From: Planctomycetota bacterium
GTDB lineage: Bacteria; Planctomycetota; Phycisphaerae; Sedimentisphaerales; Anaerobacaceae
Assembly: GCA_019456255.1 (NCBI GenBank)
Contig: VRUG01000010.1
Coordinates: forward strand, 1-64,000
Length of the DNA stretch: 64,000 bases
Direction: 5' to 3'
Below, piece by piece: positions 34,873 through 44,782 of this stretch. Under the pieces are notes generated by a model. It searched no databases and had not been told where the DNA came from. It was given only the letters and a program-made list of their open reading frames with translations. The stretch's first letter is position 1. Every line of letters begins with the position of its first letter. The translations under genes and the position numbers were made by a program.

Positions 34873-35619
34873 ATGAAAATAACAGCATTTAACGGTAGCC
34901 CGTGGGGCCAGCAGGGACACACCCATATAATCACCCAGAATTTTCTGGCAGGAGCCTCCGGCGAAGGAGCAAAAGCCCAGATAATTCAGCTTATTGAAAA
35001 AAAAATAAAACCATGTAAAAATTGCGGCGCGTGCTTTTACAAAACTCCCGGAAAATGCGCTATCAAAGACGATATGGAAACTTTGATAAAAAAATTCATG
35101 GCTTCAGATGTCGTGCTTTTCGCCTCGCCTGTTTATCTCGAAAATGTCACCTCGCTTATGAAAACTTTCATAGAAAGACTGATGCCGATTCTCGAACCAC
35201 ATTATGAAATGGACGAAAACGGTGAATATCGACACCGCAAACGATTCGAGATTTACCCCGAAATCATGGTCATTTCCAGTTGCGCTATGCCCGAACAGGG
35301 CAATTTTCAGGTTCTCGAGCTATTTTTCAGACGACTGGCAAGAGCACTGCACACCAAACTTGTGGGCGAGATATATCGCAGCTACGCCGGGCTGCTGCTT
35401 CTGTGCAGAGAAGTGGTCCAATTCAGGCCTTTAGTCAAACAATACACCAACCTGCTTCATCTGGCAGGCTCGCAGTTCGCTCAAACCGGCAGGATAAGCC
35501 CCGAAATGCAGGTCAAACTCCATCAGCCTCTAATCGATCCCGACCAATACATCGAATACGCCAACAGCATGTGGGACAAAATTTTGCCAAAGCAAAAAAC
35601 TCTTCAAATTACCAGATAG
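34873..35619 (+). CDS. Flavodoxin-family NAD(P)H-dependent FMN reductase / iron-sulfur flavoprotein-like
   Basis: 248 aa. Flavodoxin-like start MKITAFNGSPWGQQGHT, then the Cys motif PCKNCGACFYKTPGKCAIKD and FASPVYLENVTSLMKTFIER for FMN binding. Cytoplasmic oxidoreductase. The four-Cys motif is shared with Isf-type and multimeric flavodoxin (WrbA-like) proteins. No SD is visible before the ATG. The next gene encodes ferritin, suggesting a link to iron release or redox stress, by context only. Confidence 0.85.
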   Translation: MKITAFNGSPWGQQGHTHIITQNFLAGASGEGAKAQIIQLIEKKIKPCKNCGACFYKTPGKCAIKDDMETLIKKFMASDVVLFASPVYLENVTSLMKTFIERLMPILEPHYEMDENGEYRHRKRFEIYPEIMVISSCAMPEQGNFQVLELFFRRLARALHTKLVGEIYRSYAGLLLLCREVVQFRPLVKQYTNLLHLAGSQFAQTGRISPEMQVKLHQPLIDPDQYIEYANSMWDKILPKQKTLQITR

Positions 35620-35699
35620 AACATTTTATGACCGATTCAGTATAGTTTCATAGTTAGTTTAATAAGAGTAGCCAAAATAGGAATCAAAGGAGACGGAAA

Positions 35700-36212
35700 A
35701 TGATCAGCCAAAAAATGCAGGACGCCTTAAATAACCAGATTAACGCGGAACTCTACTCTGCATACTTGTACCTCTCGATGGAAGCTTATTTAAAATCGCT
35801 GAATCTGGCGGGCTTCGCAAACTGGATGAGGATACAAACACAGGAAGAACTCACGCACGCGACAAAACTCTACGACTTCGTAAATGAACGTGACAGCAGA
35901 GTCACTCTCACACAAATACAGGGGCCCCCGACCGAGTGGAAATCTCCGCTCGATGTACTTGAAGCTACCTACAAACATGAGCAAATGGTGACTTCTCGCA
36001 TAAACGACCTTGTCAATCTGGCTATCGAGGAAAAGGACCATGCCTCAAATACTTTCCTGCAGTGGTTCGTAAACGAGCAGGTCGAAGAAGAGTCATCGGC
36101 TCTCGATATTGTACAGAAACTAAAATTAATTAAAGATGATGCCTCTGCTCTGTTTTTGATTGACCGTGAATTGGGACTTCGTGTCTTTACTCCTCCTGCT
36201 GAAGAAAAATAA
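35700..36212 (+). CDS. ftnA: Ferritin (non-haem, bacterial type)
   Basis: 170 aa, the normal length, with excellent SD AAAGGAGA. Four-helix bundle with ferroxidase ligands: Glu in NAELYSAYLYLSMEAY, Glu/His in TQEELTHATKLYDFV, and Glu residues in FVNEQVEEESSALDIV. Stores iron as ferrihydrite in a 24-mer shell in the cytoplasm. Stand-alone gene with its own ribosome site 80 bp after the flavoprotein gene. Confidence 0.94.
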   Translation: MISQKMQDALNNQINAELYSAYLYLSMEAYLKSLNLAGFANWMRIQTQEELTHATKLYDFVNERDSRVTLTQIQGPPTEWKSPLDVLEATYKHEQMVTSRINDLVNLAIEEKDHASNTFLQWFVNEQVEEESSALDIVQKLKLIKDDASALFLIDRELGLRVFTPPAEEK

Positions 36213-36260
36213 TGACAAAAGCCTGGTAATGCCGTTGCCGGAAATCGGAAAGGTGTCAAG

Positions 36261-38447
36261 GTGCACAAAACCATATTCTATTTAGCCTTTTCTGTTATTG
36301 CGGTGGTGACATTATTAGCAGGGCAGGGTGTCGCCATGGGGGAACAAAACATGACAACTGTCACTTCCAAACATAAACATTCCAATCGGCTCGTCAACGA
36401 GACAAGCCCTTATCTTCTCCAGCACGCTGACAACCCCGTTGACTGGTACCCATGGGGACCAGAAGCATTTGAAAAAGCAAAAAAAGAGGACAAGCCTATT
36501 TTCCTCTCGATCGGATATTCCACCTGTCACTGGTGCCATGTTATGGAGCATGAAAGCTTCGAAAATGAACAAATCGCTAAGATAATGAACGAGCATTTCA
36601 TTTCCATCAAGGTCGACCGCGAGCAAAGGCCTGACATCGACGCGATTTACATGAACGCCGTCCAGATAATGACCGGCAGCGGCGGCTGGCCATTATCGGT
36701 ATTTCTGACCCACGACGGAAAACCGTTCTACGGAGGTACATATTTCCCGCCGACAGAATCTTATGGCCGACCAGGATTCCCGCAACTTCTTTTGTCAATC
36801 TCAGAGATGTGGAAAAATGACAGAGAAAAACTGCTCGGCTCTGCCGATAGACTTAGCGATGCATTGGAATCGACATTAGCATCAGGCGGAAAAGAAAAAA
36901 TCACACCGCTGGTGCTGGACAAGGCATTTGATGTTTTTCAACAAAGGTTCGATTCTTCTAACGGCGGATTTGGAGTCGCCCCAAAATTTCCGCAACCTTC
37001 AAATCTCTCCATGCTCCTCGTTTACTATCAGCGCAGCAAAAAACCCGAAGCTCTTAATATGGTCGAACAAACTCTCAACGCAATGGCCAACGGCGGTATC
37101 TACGACCAGCTTGGAGGCGGCTTCCATAGATACGCAACAGACACAAAATGGCTCGTCCCGCACTTCGAAAAAATGCTTTACGACCAGGCACTAATCAGCA
37201 AAGCCTATCTGCAGGCATATCAAATCACTAAGAAACAACAATACGCCAAAATCACACAGCAAATCTTCGATTACGTTCTAACACAAATGACAGATACCAA
37301 AGGCGGATTCTACAGCGCCGAAGACGCCGACAGTGAAGGAGAGGAAGGCACCTTTTACATCTGGACACCAAAACAAATTGAATCGGTCCTTGATAAAGAA
37401 CAGGCGGAAATTTTTAAGGCCTATTATGGTGTTACTAAGCAAGGCAATTTTGAACACAATACAACCATACTTCATGTCGCTATGCCTATTGAGAAATTGC
37501 AAAAGAAGTTCAAAAAGGACCATAACACAATATCGAATATTCTCCAGGATGCCCGCTCCAAACTTTTCGAGCACCGCCAAAAAAGAATCAGACCACACCG
37601 CGACGACAAGGTCATAACCGCATGGAACGGCCTGATGATTTCATCGCTGGCTTACGGTGGAACTATTCTCCAACAGCCCAAATACATCGATGCCGCAGAA
37701 AAAGCCGCCAACTTCGTCATGAATAACCTATATAAGGACGGCCGGCTAATACGCTACTATCGCGACGGTCAGGCTGTCACGCCCGCGTTTCTCGATGACT
37801 ACGCCTTTATGATAGCTGCCCTGCTGGACCTATACCAGGCCACATTTGACGCCAAATGGCTCGCAAAGGCAAAAGAACTCTCAAACCAGATGATTGACCT
37901 TTTCGCCGACAGCAAACATGGCGGATTCTTTCTTACCGGAAAAGACAGCGAAAAACTCATCGCACGAACCAAGCCCGATTACGACGGAGCTGTGCCATCC
38001 GGCAATTCCATCGCTGCTCTTGCATTGCTGAAAACCGGACGACTCACCACCGACACCAGCTTCACCGAATCCGCCGCAAAAGCTATTGAATCCGCATCAA
38101 AGCAATTACAAAAGAACCCAACCTATTCTGCCGCTATGCTTATCGCCTTAAACTTCTGGTTCGGACCAACACAGGAAATCGTAATTGCCGGCAGCGCAAA
38201 GGATGACAAGACTCAGGAAATGATAAAAACAGTGCGTGACAAATTCCTGCCTAATGCGGTCCTGCTCCTACACGAACCAGGAAAAGCGGGTGAACCAATC
38301 GAGAAAATCGCGCCCTTTGTAAAAAATCAGATTAGCCTTAAAGGCAAAGCAACAGCTTATGTATGTGAAAATTACGTGTGCAATAGGCCGGTAAATACAG
38401 TTGAAGAACTGGACAAATTAATTACCAAAATAACAACGCCAAAGTAG
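36261..38447 (+). CDS. DUF255 thioredoxin-fold protein (YyaL/SPATA20 family)
   Basis: 728 aa, GTG start after GGAAAGG, 7 nt. N-terminal signal/TM about 1-25. Thioredoxin-like DUF255 about 35-195: [20 protein letters not shown], redox motif [33 protein letters not shown]. Next an (alpha/alpha)6 barrel region similar to glycosidase or epimerase folds ([31 protein letters not shown]). Widespread, of unclear biochemical role. The predicted export signal is unusual for a family usually seen as cytoplasmic. Confidence 0.9.
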   Translation: MHKTIFYLAFSVIAVVTLLAGQGVAMGEQNMTTVTSKHKHSNRLVNETSPYLLQHADNPVDWYPWGPEAFEKAKKEDKPIFLSIGYSTCHWCHVMEHESFENEQIAKIMNEHFISIKVDREQRPDIDAIYMNAVQIMTGSGGWPLSVFLTHDGKPFYGGTYFPPTESYGRPGFPQLLLSISEMWKNDREKLLGSADRLSDALESTLASGGKEKITPLVLDKAFDVFQQRFDSSNGGFGVAPKFPQPSNLSMLLVYYQRSKKPEALNMVEQTLNAMANGGIYDQLGGGFHRYATDTKWLVPHFEKMLYDQALISKAYLQAYQITKKQQYAKITQQIFDYVLTQMTDTKGGFYSAEDADSEGEEGTFYIWTPKQIESVLDKEQAEIFKAYYGVTKQGNFEHNTTILHVAMPIEKLQKKFKKDHNTISNILQDARSKLFEHRQKRIRPHRDDKVITAWNGLMISSLAYGGTILQQPKYIDAAEKAANFVMNNLYKDGRLIRYYRDGQAVTPAFLDDYAFMIAALLDLYQATFDAKWLAKAKELSNQMIDLFADSKHGGFFLTGKDSEKLIARTKPDYDGAVPSGNSIAALALLKTGRLTTDTSFTESAAKAIESASKQLQKNPTYSAAMLIALNFWFGPTQEIVIAGSAKDDKTQEMIKTVRDKFLPNAVLLLHEPGKAGEPIEKIAPFVKNQISLKGKATAYVCENYVCNRPVNTVEELDKLITKITTPK

Positions 38448-38448
38448 T

Positions 38449-39027
38449 TTAATATATTATCGCTGTCGCCTCTTCGATTCTCTTAATCACTTCCGACACA
38501 TCAGATGGGTTCGATACCAAACCGTCAAAGCCTTTGCTCATCAATGCCGCAGCTTCCGAATCACTTAGATGATTACCGAGAGCCAGAATCTTAATCGTTT
38601 GCAACTCCTCATTTTCGCGGATACTTCTGCAAATCCCTTCGGCATCCACACGGTCGCTAAACAGACTTATCAACATTACATGAGGCGAAAACTTCAGAGC
38701 AACCATGCCCGTCTCAAACGTGTTCTGAACAACCTGAACTTCGTAATTATCATTGGCGCTCAAACCATCCGACAAAACCGAACTCTCCTCACTGTTGCTA
38801 TCAACAATAAGAACACGCATCTGGCCGCTCTCAAGACCTGCCGCCGGTATCTTGTGCTCTTTCATAAATCGAAGTAATTCACTGCGAGGTATGCGACGGT
38901 CCTTGCTGCCCGGTATGCGGTAACCTTTGAGCTGACCGTTATCAAACCACTTTGAAACCGTACGAGGTGCTACGTTGCAAATCTTAGCAACATCGCCCGT
39001 CGTCAATACATTCTTTCCTTTAGCCAT
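38449..39027 (-). CDS. HTH (MerR/excisionase-type) protein with degenerate receiver domain
   Basis: About 192 aa from ATG 39027 (MAKGKN); the frame allows an ATG at 39042. HTH_17 domain: LTTGDVAKICNVAPRTVSKW and GYRIPGSKDRRIPRSELLRF. A receiver-like domain from about 75 (VLIVDSNSEESS) follows, but HVMLISLFSDRVDA has Ser where the phospho-acceptor Asp should be, and the conserved Lys is absent (LVSNPSD). A DNA-binding regulator whose output is probably not set by phosphorylation. Such proteins are common in planctomycetes. Convergent with the DUF255 gene (1 bp apart). Confidence 0.83.
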   Translation of the reverse strand: MAKGKNVLTTGDVAKICNVAPRTVSKWFDNGQLKGYRIPGSKDRRIPRSELLRFMKEHKIPAAGLESGQMRVLIVDSNSEESSVLSDGLSANDNYEVQVVQNTFETGMVALKFSPHVMLISLFSDRVDAEGICRSIRENEELQTIKILALGNHLSDSEAAALMSKGFDGLVSNPSDVSEVIKRIEEATAIIY

Positions 39028-39309
39028 CTTTTCACCGTCCATTTATAGTCATATTCCGACTTACTTTTCGGCATTAAATCGCGCCTCATTAAGCACTAAA
39101 CGCTATTTTCCTTTTTATTAGCAAATAACTCACCACCTGTATAACCATACGTCCCATAAGCACCGTTGGTTTTGGTCAAAGCCAAACTTCATCCAAAAAT
39201 TAATCTCTGTTTCAGCCGCACACTCATACTTTAAAAATGTCTTTGATTTATCCGTAATAAACGCTAAAATCATATTCTTTAAAATCGCAACTTTGCAATA
39301 GGAGCATTT

Positions 39310-40431
39310 ATGAAGGTATTTTTGTCGAGACCGGATATTACTGAAAAAGAAATACAGGCTGTCACCGACGTCCTAAGAACCCCCAATCTCGCACTTGGCC
39401 CAAAGATGGTCGAATTCGAGCAGAACATGGCCAAATACATCGGAACAAAGCATGCCGTCGCCGTCAACAGCGGCACCAGCGGATTATTTCTTTGCATGTC
39501 CGCGCTGAATATCGGCCCGGGAGACGAGGTCATTACAACACCATTTACATTCATTGCATCAGCTACAACTATCATGATGGTGGGCGCAAAACCGGTCTTT
39601 GTAGACATCGACCCTGTAAACCTCAATATCGACCCGGATAAAATCGAAGAAAAAATTACCGAAAAAACAAAAGCTATCCTGCCGGTTGAGGTCTTTGGAA
39701 ACCCTACCGGTATCGACACGGTCTGCGAAATCGCCAAAAAACATAACCTCGCCATAGTCGAGGACAGCTGTGAAGCTTTAGGAGCCCAATTAAACGGCAA
39801 AAAAATCGGAACATTCGGAGATATGAGTACCTTCGCATTCTACCCGAACAAGCAAATCACTACCGGCGAGGGCGGCATGATTTTAACCGATTCGGACGAC
39901 CTGGCCGATATGTGCGTGTCACTGCGAAATCAGGGAAGAGGAAAAGCAGGAACATGGCTCGCCCACGAAAGACTCGGATACAACTACAGACTAAGTGACA
40001 TCAACTGTGCCATCGGTATCGTTCAGCTTTCGAGAATCGACGAAATAAAAGCAAAACGAAAACGAGCTGCTGGCTATTATCAGCAACTCTTAGCTGATGA
40101 AGATAGAATCATCTTGCCAACAGAACCTGAAAATTGCGACCTTAGCTGGTTCGTCTTCGTGGTTCGTCTCTTGGAAAAATACACCCCGCAACAGCGAAAC
40201 GAAACCCTGGACTACATGAGAGAAAACGGTATTCAGGTAAGCAACTATTTCCCCCCTGTACACCTCCAGCCTTTCATCGCTGAGAAATTCGGCCACAAAG
40301 AAGGAGATTTCCCCATCACTGACACCGTCTGCCAAAGCACAATTGCCCTGCCGTTTTATAACGACCTGACAAAAGACGACGCCCAGATTGTCTGCGAAAC
40401 CCTAAAGCGGGCACTCGACAATTTAGGCTAA
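39310..40431 (+). CDS. DegT/DnrJ/EryC1/StrS-family PLP aminotransferase
   Basis: 373 aa, SD TAGGAG. Aspartate-aminotransferase-like fold I: ITEKEIQAVTDVLRTPNLAL, AVNSGTSGLFLCMSAL, VEDSCEALGAQ, catalytic Lys in FAFYPNKQITTGEGGMI, GYNYRLSDINCAIGI. Typical role: transamination of nucleotide-linked keto-sugars for surface polysaccharides. No sugar-nucleotide gene lies next to it, so its substrate is open. Confidence 0.92.
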   Translation: MKVFLSRPDITEKEIQAVTDVLRTPNLALGPKMVEFEQNMAKYIGTKHAVAVNSGTSGLFLCMSALNIGPGDEVITTPFTFIASATTIMMVGAKPVFVDIDPVNLNIDPDKIEEKITEKTKAILPVEVFGNPTGIDTVCEIAKKHNLAIVEDSCEALGAQLNGKKIGTFGDMSTFAFYPNKQITTGEGGMILTDSDDLADMCVSLRNQGRGKAGTWLAHERLGYNYRLSDINCAIGIVQLSRIDEIKAKRKRAAGYYQQLLADEDRIILPTEPENCDLSWFVFVVRLLEKYTPQQRNETLDYMRENGIQVSNYFPPVHLQPFIAEKFGHKEGDFPITDTVCQSTIALPFYNDLTKDDAQIVCETLKRALDNLG

Positions 40432-40596
40432 ATCCTGCCCTGCTTTGGAACATTTCTTCACGAAAAAAAATGCATTTTCTCCCCTTATCAATTTGGCATG
40501 TCCCTGTTTTTAACTTAGATTTTACATGAGGATAGGAAAATGGATCCGGCTGGGGGATGCCGATAACACGTTGCACTTACAGGGGATAAGAATACC

Positions 40597-40905
40597 ATGG
40601 GTTGGAAAGCCAAATTTATTTTTATATTATTTGTGTATTTTGCAGGTTTTTCGACCGCTACTTACGTCGTAGGGCCAAAGCCTAAAGCTGACCCTTTTAA
40701 GGCAAGTACTAACAAGGCATTTAACTTTGAGGCTATTGTACATGAGTTCAATGGTAAGGATGAAAAATCGAAAAAATTAGCTCAGTCTTTTAATACAGGC
40801 TTACATAAAAGTTTCGGATTCTCGAAAGACGCCGCCATTAAAATGACTGATTTTATAAAGCAACAAATTGAACAAAGAAAAAAGGGCCAGACAGGTTTCA
40901 AGTAA
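40597..40905 (+). CDS. Small exported or membrane-anchored protein of unknown function
   Basis: 102 aa, SD AGGGGATAAG. N-terminal hydrophobic segment KFIFILFVYFAGFSTATYVV acts as signal anchor or cleavable signal, followed by a Lys-rich helical region. I do not recognise a family. A strong terminator follows at 40986. Confidence 0.65.
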   Translation: MGWKAKFIFILFVYFAGFSTATYVVGPKPKADPFKASTNKAFNFEAIVHEFNGKDEKSKKLAQSFNTGLHKSFGFSKDAAIKMTDFIKQQIEQRKKGQTGFK

Positions 40906-40985
40906 CTCTGGCTTCACCATATAATTGCTAATGTGTAGCGTATATGCGTTACCAAGGACGGGGGGGGACGTATATGCAACTGTAA

Positions 40986-41024
40986 CCGGCCAGGGAGACT
41001 GCCACTCTCTGGTCGGATTTTTTT
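40986..41024 (+). terminator. Rho-independent terminator
   Basis: CCGGCCAGGGAGA - loop - TCTCTGGTCGG followed by ATTTTTTT, about 80 nt past the small membrane protein gene. It also points into the convergent DUF434 gene. Confidence 0.8.
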
Positions 41025-41038
41025 ATAGAATCCATAAA

Positions 41039-41761
41039 TTACGACTGCCCCAAAACTACTATCCAGCTATCCGCCAAATGCTCTTCGATTATCGAACGTG
41101 AGAGATTTACCCAGCTTTTACATTTCTCAAGAATAACACTGTCGCTGCTAACCGCTACGCGTTCACTTTTTATCAGTTCGGCATCAGGGTTCACTGACAG
41201 TCGAATATCCCAATCCCAATTATTTTCTCCCGCCAACTCACCAATCAATGTCTTCAGGCGCCCGCTGTTAGAAACCGGGCTGTCAAAAAACCACTGCACG
41301 TCATTCACCCGTTTTTCTTCCAAGAATTTCCCTATCAGCTCAACCGCCGGTATCGTCTCTGTCACTTTTCGATACGTGCCATGGATACTCGCCAGATCCC
41401 GAAAGCATCCGTCCCTGCCATGGAAAATCGCCCCGCCGCTCATCGCTGCTTCAATCGTTATCAAAAGATTATACCCATCGACAGCGATTGATTTGCCGGA
41501 TATTTCCTCGATTCGGATTTGCCTCTTTTGCCTTACCGCCAGCTGCTCATCGCTGCACGCACCCCGCATCACAGCAAGCCGCTGTCTCTCGGTAAAAGAA
41601 AACCTATCACCTACAAGCTTTAACGCGCCTTTCTCGCCGTAACCCTTACCAAGCAATAGCGAATAGTCCGCAACCGCCGACCGCAAATCACTAACAACCT
41701 TCGCGGCAAAAAGCTTTTTGTCCGCAGGCCCGGGCCCTCTATGTACACGCTTGTCCGGCAT
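41039..41761 (-). CDS. DUF434/DUF5616 protein of unknown function
   Basis: 240 aa, SD AGGGGAT. N-terminal DUF434-like helical part (LRSAVADYSLLLGKGYGEKG, RFSFTERQRLAVMRGACS) and a C-terminal domain with IAVDGYNLLITIEAAMSGG, FRDLASIHGTYRK and WFFDSPVSNSGRL. The Asp/Asn pattern (VDGYN, FFDSP, SSDS) resembles NYN/PIN-type nucleases, so a metal-dependent nuclease is a possible but untested guess. Confidence 0.82.
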   Translation of the reverse strand: MPDKRVHRGPGPADKKLFAAKVVSDLRSAVADYSLLLGKGYGEKGALKLVGDRFSFTERQRLAVMRGACSDEQLAVRQKRQIRIEEISGKSIAVDGYNLLITIEAAMSGGAIFHGRDGCFRDLASIHGTYRKVTETIPAVELIGKFLEEKRVNDVQWFFDSPVSNSGRLKTLIGELAGENNWDWDIRLSVNPDAELIKSERVAVSSDSVILEKCKSWVNLSRSIIEEHLADSWIVVLGQS

Positions 41762-41833
41762 AATTTATCCCCTATCAGCTCACGATTATAACAACACTAT
41801 CGCCCCGCTCCAAAAGCATTTAATAAAAACAAA

Positions 41834-41862
41834 TTGACATATATTCCCCCTGAGCCTACATT
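41834..41862 (+). promoter_or_regulatory. Sigma-70 promoter of the MBL-fold gene
   Basis: TTGACA (41834-41839), 17-nt spacer, TACATT (41857-41862). Transcription would begin near 41869, leaving about 18 nt before the ATG at 41887, enough for the AAGGGA ribosome site. Confidence 0.55.
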
Positions 41863-41886
41863 ATCCCTTTGATTAAGGGAAAACAG

Positions 41887-42744
41887 ATGCCAAGCCACAA
41901 TTTAGCGTATTACAAAATAGATGACCTCGAAATCCTCGGCTATTCAATCGCCGGAGAAGAGACCGTCATCGCAATGCCCCAGCTTGACATCTGCTTCGAC
42001 ATAGGCAAAGCTCCAGACCAGATTATCTCGATACCAAACATACTCCTGACTCATGGCCACATGGACCACGCCGCTGGAATCGCATATTATCTATCACATA
42101 GAAACTTTTGCGGACAGACTCCCGGCACCATTATCGCACCGCAAAACCTACTCAGACCCATAAACCAAATCATCGACGCATGGGGCACACTTGACGGAAA
42201 TAAAGTGCCTGCAAATCTTGTCGGCATAAAACCGGGTGACGAATACCAGATAAAACCCAATCTCTTCGCAAGAGCCTTCCCCACAAAACACACTAACGGC
42301 TCCGTCGGATATTGCGTCATCGAAAAACGGAAAAAAATAAAACCCGAATATGCAAATCTCAACGGCAAGCAAATCGTCGAGCTGAAAAAACAAGGCGTTG
42401 AAATCGACTATCCACTCGAACTGCCGATTGTGAGCTATCTCGGTGACACGCAATTCGTCGATTTCTCACAGCTAAATTATGTCGCCGAAAGTAAAATCCT
42501 AATCGCCGAATGCACCTTTTACGAAGACGAGCACACCACCCGCGCCCAAGCGGGAAGACACATGCACATTAACGAGTTCGCTAAGCTCCTCGAAAGTATG
42601 CGAAACGAATATATCATTATCACTCACACCACCCAGCGTACACCTATGAACCAAATCAAAAAAATGCTCAAAGAGGCATTGGCGAAAGAAACTTTTAACA
42701 AAATTATATTGCTCATGGGGAAAAAACGAAAATACAACTTCTGA
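41887..42744 (+). CDS. Metallo-beta-lactamase-fold hydrolase (RNase Z-like)
   Basis: Start at ATG 41887 (MPSHNLAYY), 6 nt after AAGGGA; a TTG at 41869 lies upstream in frame. About 285 aa. Metal motif LLTHGHMDHAAGIAYYL, further His in HTNGSVGYCV, YLGDTQFVDF, AECTFYEDEH and ITHTTQR. Similar to RNase Z/ElaC-like and plant-type MBL proteins. Either tRNA 3' processing or another phosphodiester hydrolysis; the flexible arm of true RNase Z is not obvious. Confidence 0.83.
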   Translation: MPSHNLAYYKIDDLEILGYSIAGEETVIAMPQLDICFDIGKAPDQIISIPNILLTHGHMDHAAGIAYYLSHRNFCGQTPGTIIAPQNLLRPINQIIDAWGTLDGNKVPANLVGIKPGDEYQIKPNLFARAFPTKHTNGSVGYCVIEKRKKIKPEYANLNGKQIVELKKQGVEIDYPLELPIVSYLGDTQFVDFSQLNYVAESKILIAECTFYEDEHTTRAQAGRHMHINEFAKLLESMRNEYIIITHTTQRTPMNQIKKMLKEALAKETFNKIILLMGKKRKYNF

Positions 42745-42768
42745 TACACCCCGCGACTGAAAAAATTA

Positions 42769-43704
42769 TTACTTTGCTTCTCTGGACTCGCTTAGGCAAA
42801 GCTCGACAAGCTCATCTATCACAGCTGTTCCGGCGCACATTACCTTATCGGCACCTCCCCAGTAAAGCTTCAATGTCCCGTCATCTTCGGCTACCGCTCC
42901 GCATGTAAAGACGACATTATGCACATACCCGACAACTTCCCACGGGTCCTCTGGCTGCAATATCCACCTGTCACCAACTCCCAAAATCACTTCCGGCTCA
43001 TCCAGCTTATGCAAAGCTACCCCCAAACGATAAACACAGCCGTCCATCGTCGGAAAAACTCCGTGATAAATACTAAGCCAACCCTTCTCGGTCTTTATAG
43101 GCACCGCACCAGGACCAATCTTCATCTCGTCCCAGTGATATGCAACCGGTTTCATAACAAGCTTCGAGTCACCCCAGTAACGCAAATCCTCTGAGAAACT
43201 TATCCATATCGACCACGGACTAATGTCACTATGAGGCCGGTCAAGTTTTACATACCTGCCATTTATCTTCTCCGGAAAAATCACCGTATTACGATAGTCA
43301 GCCTGGGTAATAAATGTCACACGCTCAACCGACTGAAAATCCGTCGTCTTAGCTAAACCTATCCGAACGCCATACTTTGAATAAGCACTGTAAGTTATAT
43401 AGTAGGCCCCATCCAACGCCGTTATACGCGGGTCCTCCACCCCATATTCTTCATATTCACTAAAGACCGGCTCTTTGCTCGGCACTATAAAAGGCTCATC
43501 CCTCGCCGTAAACTTAAAACCATCCTCACTTTCAGCAATACCGATTATTGACCGGCCTGTATCAAGATGCGAGCGAAACAGCATAATATACCTGCCGTCA
43601 AATTTCGTTACTCCTGCGTTATGAACCGTCTCGACTTTATACGGAATATCATCCTTAGTAAGAATTGGATTACCCTCATAGCGAGTGACAAATTCCTTTT
43701 TCAT
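42769..43704 (-). CDS. GH130-family glycoside phosphorylase/hydrolase (paralog)
   Basis: 311 aa, SD AAAGGGA. Same beta-propeller motifs as the copy at 28037: YEGNPILTKDDIPYK, GVEDPRITALDGAYYITYSA, FPEKINGRYVKLDRP and GWLSIYHG. Start codon overlaps the stop of the GT4 gene (ATGA), so both are translated together. A mannoside phosphorylase coupled to a glycosyltransferase suggests synthesis or salvage of a manno-containing oligosaccharide. Confidence 0.9.
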   Translation of the reverse strand: MKKEFVTRYEGNPILTKDDIPYKVETVHNAGVTKFDGRYIMLFRSHLDTGRSIIGIAESEDGFKFTARDEPFIVPSKEPVFSEYEEYGVEDPRITALDGAYYITYSAYSKYGVRIGLAKTTDFQSVERVTFITQADYRNTVIFPEKINGRYVKLDRPHSDISPWSIWISFSEDLRYWGDSKLVMKPVAYHWDEMKIGPGAVPIKTEKGWLSIYHGVFPTMDGCVYRLGVALHKLDEPEVILGVGDRWILQPEDPWEVVGYVHNVVFTCGAVAEDDGTLKLYWGGADKVMCAGTAVIDELVELCLSESREAK

Positions 43705-44744
43705 TTTTCGCTTTCCCTTTTAAATATCTCTTCATAAACTTTTTCGTAACCTCGAACCATACAGTCAATCGAAAAATTAGCCTCTACATGCTCGCGGCAT
43801 TTCTTTCGCTCGATTGTACCAATTTTGCCGACAGATTCTACTGCCTGCGCAACATTTTTTACCAAAAAACCCGTCTGCCCATCAGCGACGACCTCTCGAC
43901 ATGAACCCAAATCCATCGCAATTACCGGCACACCCGCCGCCATCGATTCTGCCATCACTAAACCAAACCTCTCCGGAATAGTATTTAGATGCAGCACCGC
44001 ACAAGCCTGTTTCAACAATTCGTCACGCTGCTTGGGATTGACAGGCCCAATAAACTTGATCGAAGTATCATTTATGTAAGGGCCAACCTTATCATCGAAG
44101 TAATCCTGGTCCTGAATAATACCGGCGATTATCAAATCAACCCCGGATTCTTTCGCAACCTCAATCGCTAAATGCGTCCCCTTGTCAGGATGTATCCTGC
44201 CGTAATGCACCAGCTTGTCACCACCCGTCTCACTAAACGTTATATTCGACAGGTCAATACCATTATAAACCGTCGCCACATAAGGCAACTCGGCGTCCCT
44301 GTCAGAGTCACTTATCGAAACATAATAAGTGTCCTTGTAACTGCGATAAACCCGCAAAATGTCCGGCTCAGAAAAACCGTGAATCGTTGTCAGCATGGGA
44401 GTTTTTATCAATCGGGAAAATGTTAAGGGCCAAAAATCATAATTGCTGTGAATCAAATCGAACTCATCCGCACGTTCCATAATCTTAGAGATATGCAAAC
44501 ACTCGGAAACTTTTGGGTTTTGCGACGGGTCCTCCTCGTAACCTTTTTCAATACAAGCTTCAAGCTTGGCATTGGTAATCGAATCTCTTGTCGCAAATAA
44601 TGTCACGTTCTTAAAGCCCCGCGACACCAGCCCTTCGGTTATATTACTCGCTACCGTCTCCCATGCGCCATATTCCTTCGGAGGCGTCCGCCATGCCACC
44701 GGCGACAAAATCGCTATGCGTTTACTTTTAAGGTCCATCCCCAT
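43701..44744 (-). CDS. GT4-family glycosyltransferase
   Basis: 347 aa. GT-B fold: RIAILSPVAWRTPPKEYGAW, TTIHGFSE, VYNGIDLS, LVHYGRIHPDKGTHLAIEVA, and the C-terminal E-x7-E motif in PERFGLVMAESMAAGVPVIA. Nucleotide sugar and acceptor unknown. Cytoplasmic. Precedes the GH130 gene in one operon. Confidence 0.9.
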   Translation of the reverse strand: MGMDLKSKRIAILSPVAWRTPPKEYGAWETVASNITEGLVSRGFKNVTLFATRDSITNAKLEACIEKGYEEDPSQNPKVSECLHISKIMERADEFDLIHSNYDFWPLTFSRLIKTPMLTTIHGFSEPDILRVYRSYKDTYYVSISDSDRDAELPYVATVYNGIDLSNITFSETGGDKLVHYGRIHPDKGTHLAIEVAKESGVDLIIAGIIQDQDYFDDKVGPYINDTSIKFIGPVNPKQRDELLKQACAVLHLNTIPERFGLVMAESMAAGVPVIAMDLGSCREVVADGQTGFLVKNVAQAVESVGKIGTIERKKCREHVEANFSIDCMVRGYEKVYEEIFKRESEK

Positions 44745-44782
44745 CTTATCGAGTCTTTATATAATTCCATTTCCTTACAGAA

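Noticed and set aside
40938-40980. Direct repeat CGTATATGC in the 40.9-kb gap
   Set aside because: Two 9-mers close to one another with no gene or symmetry relation; may be chance.
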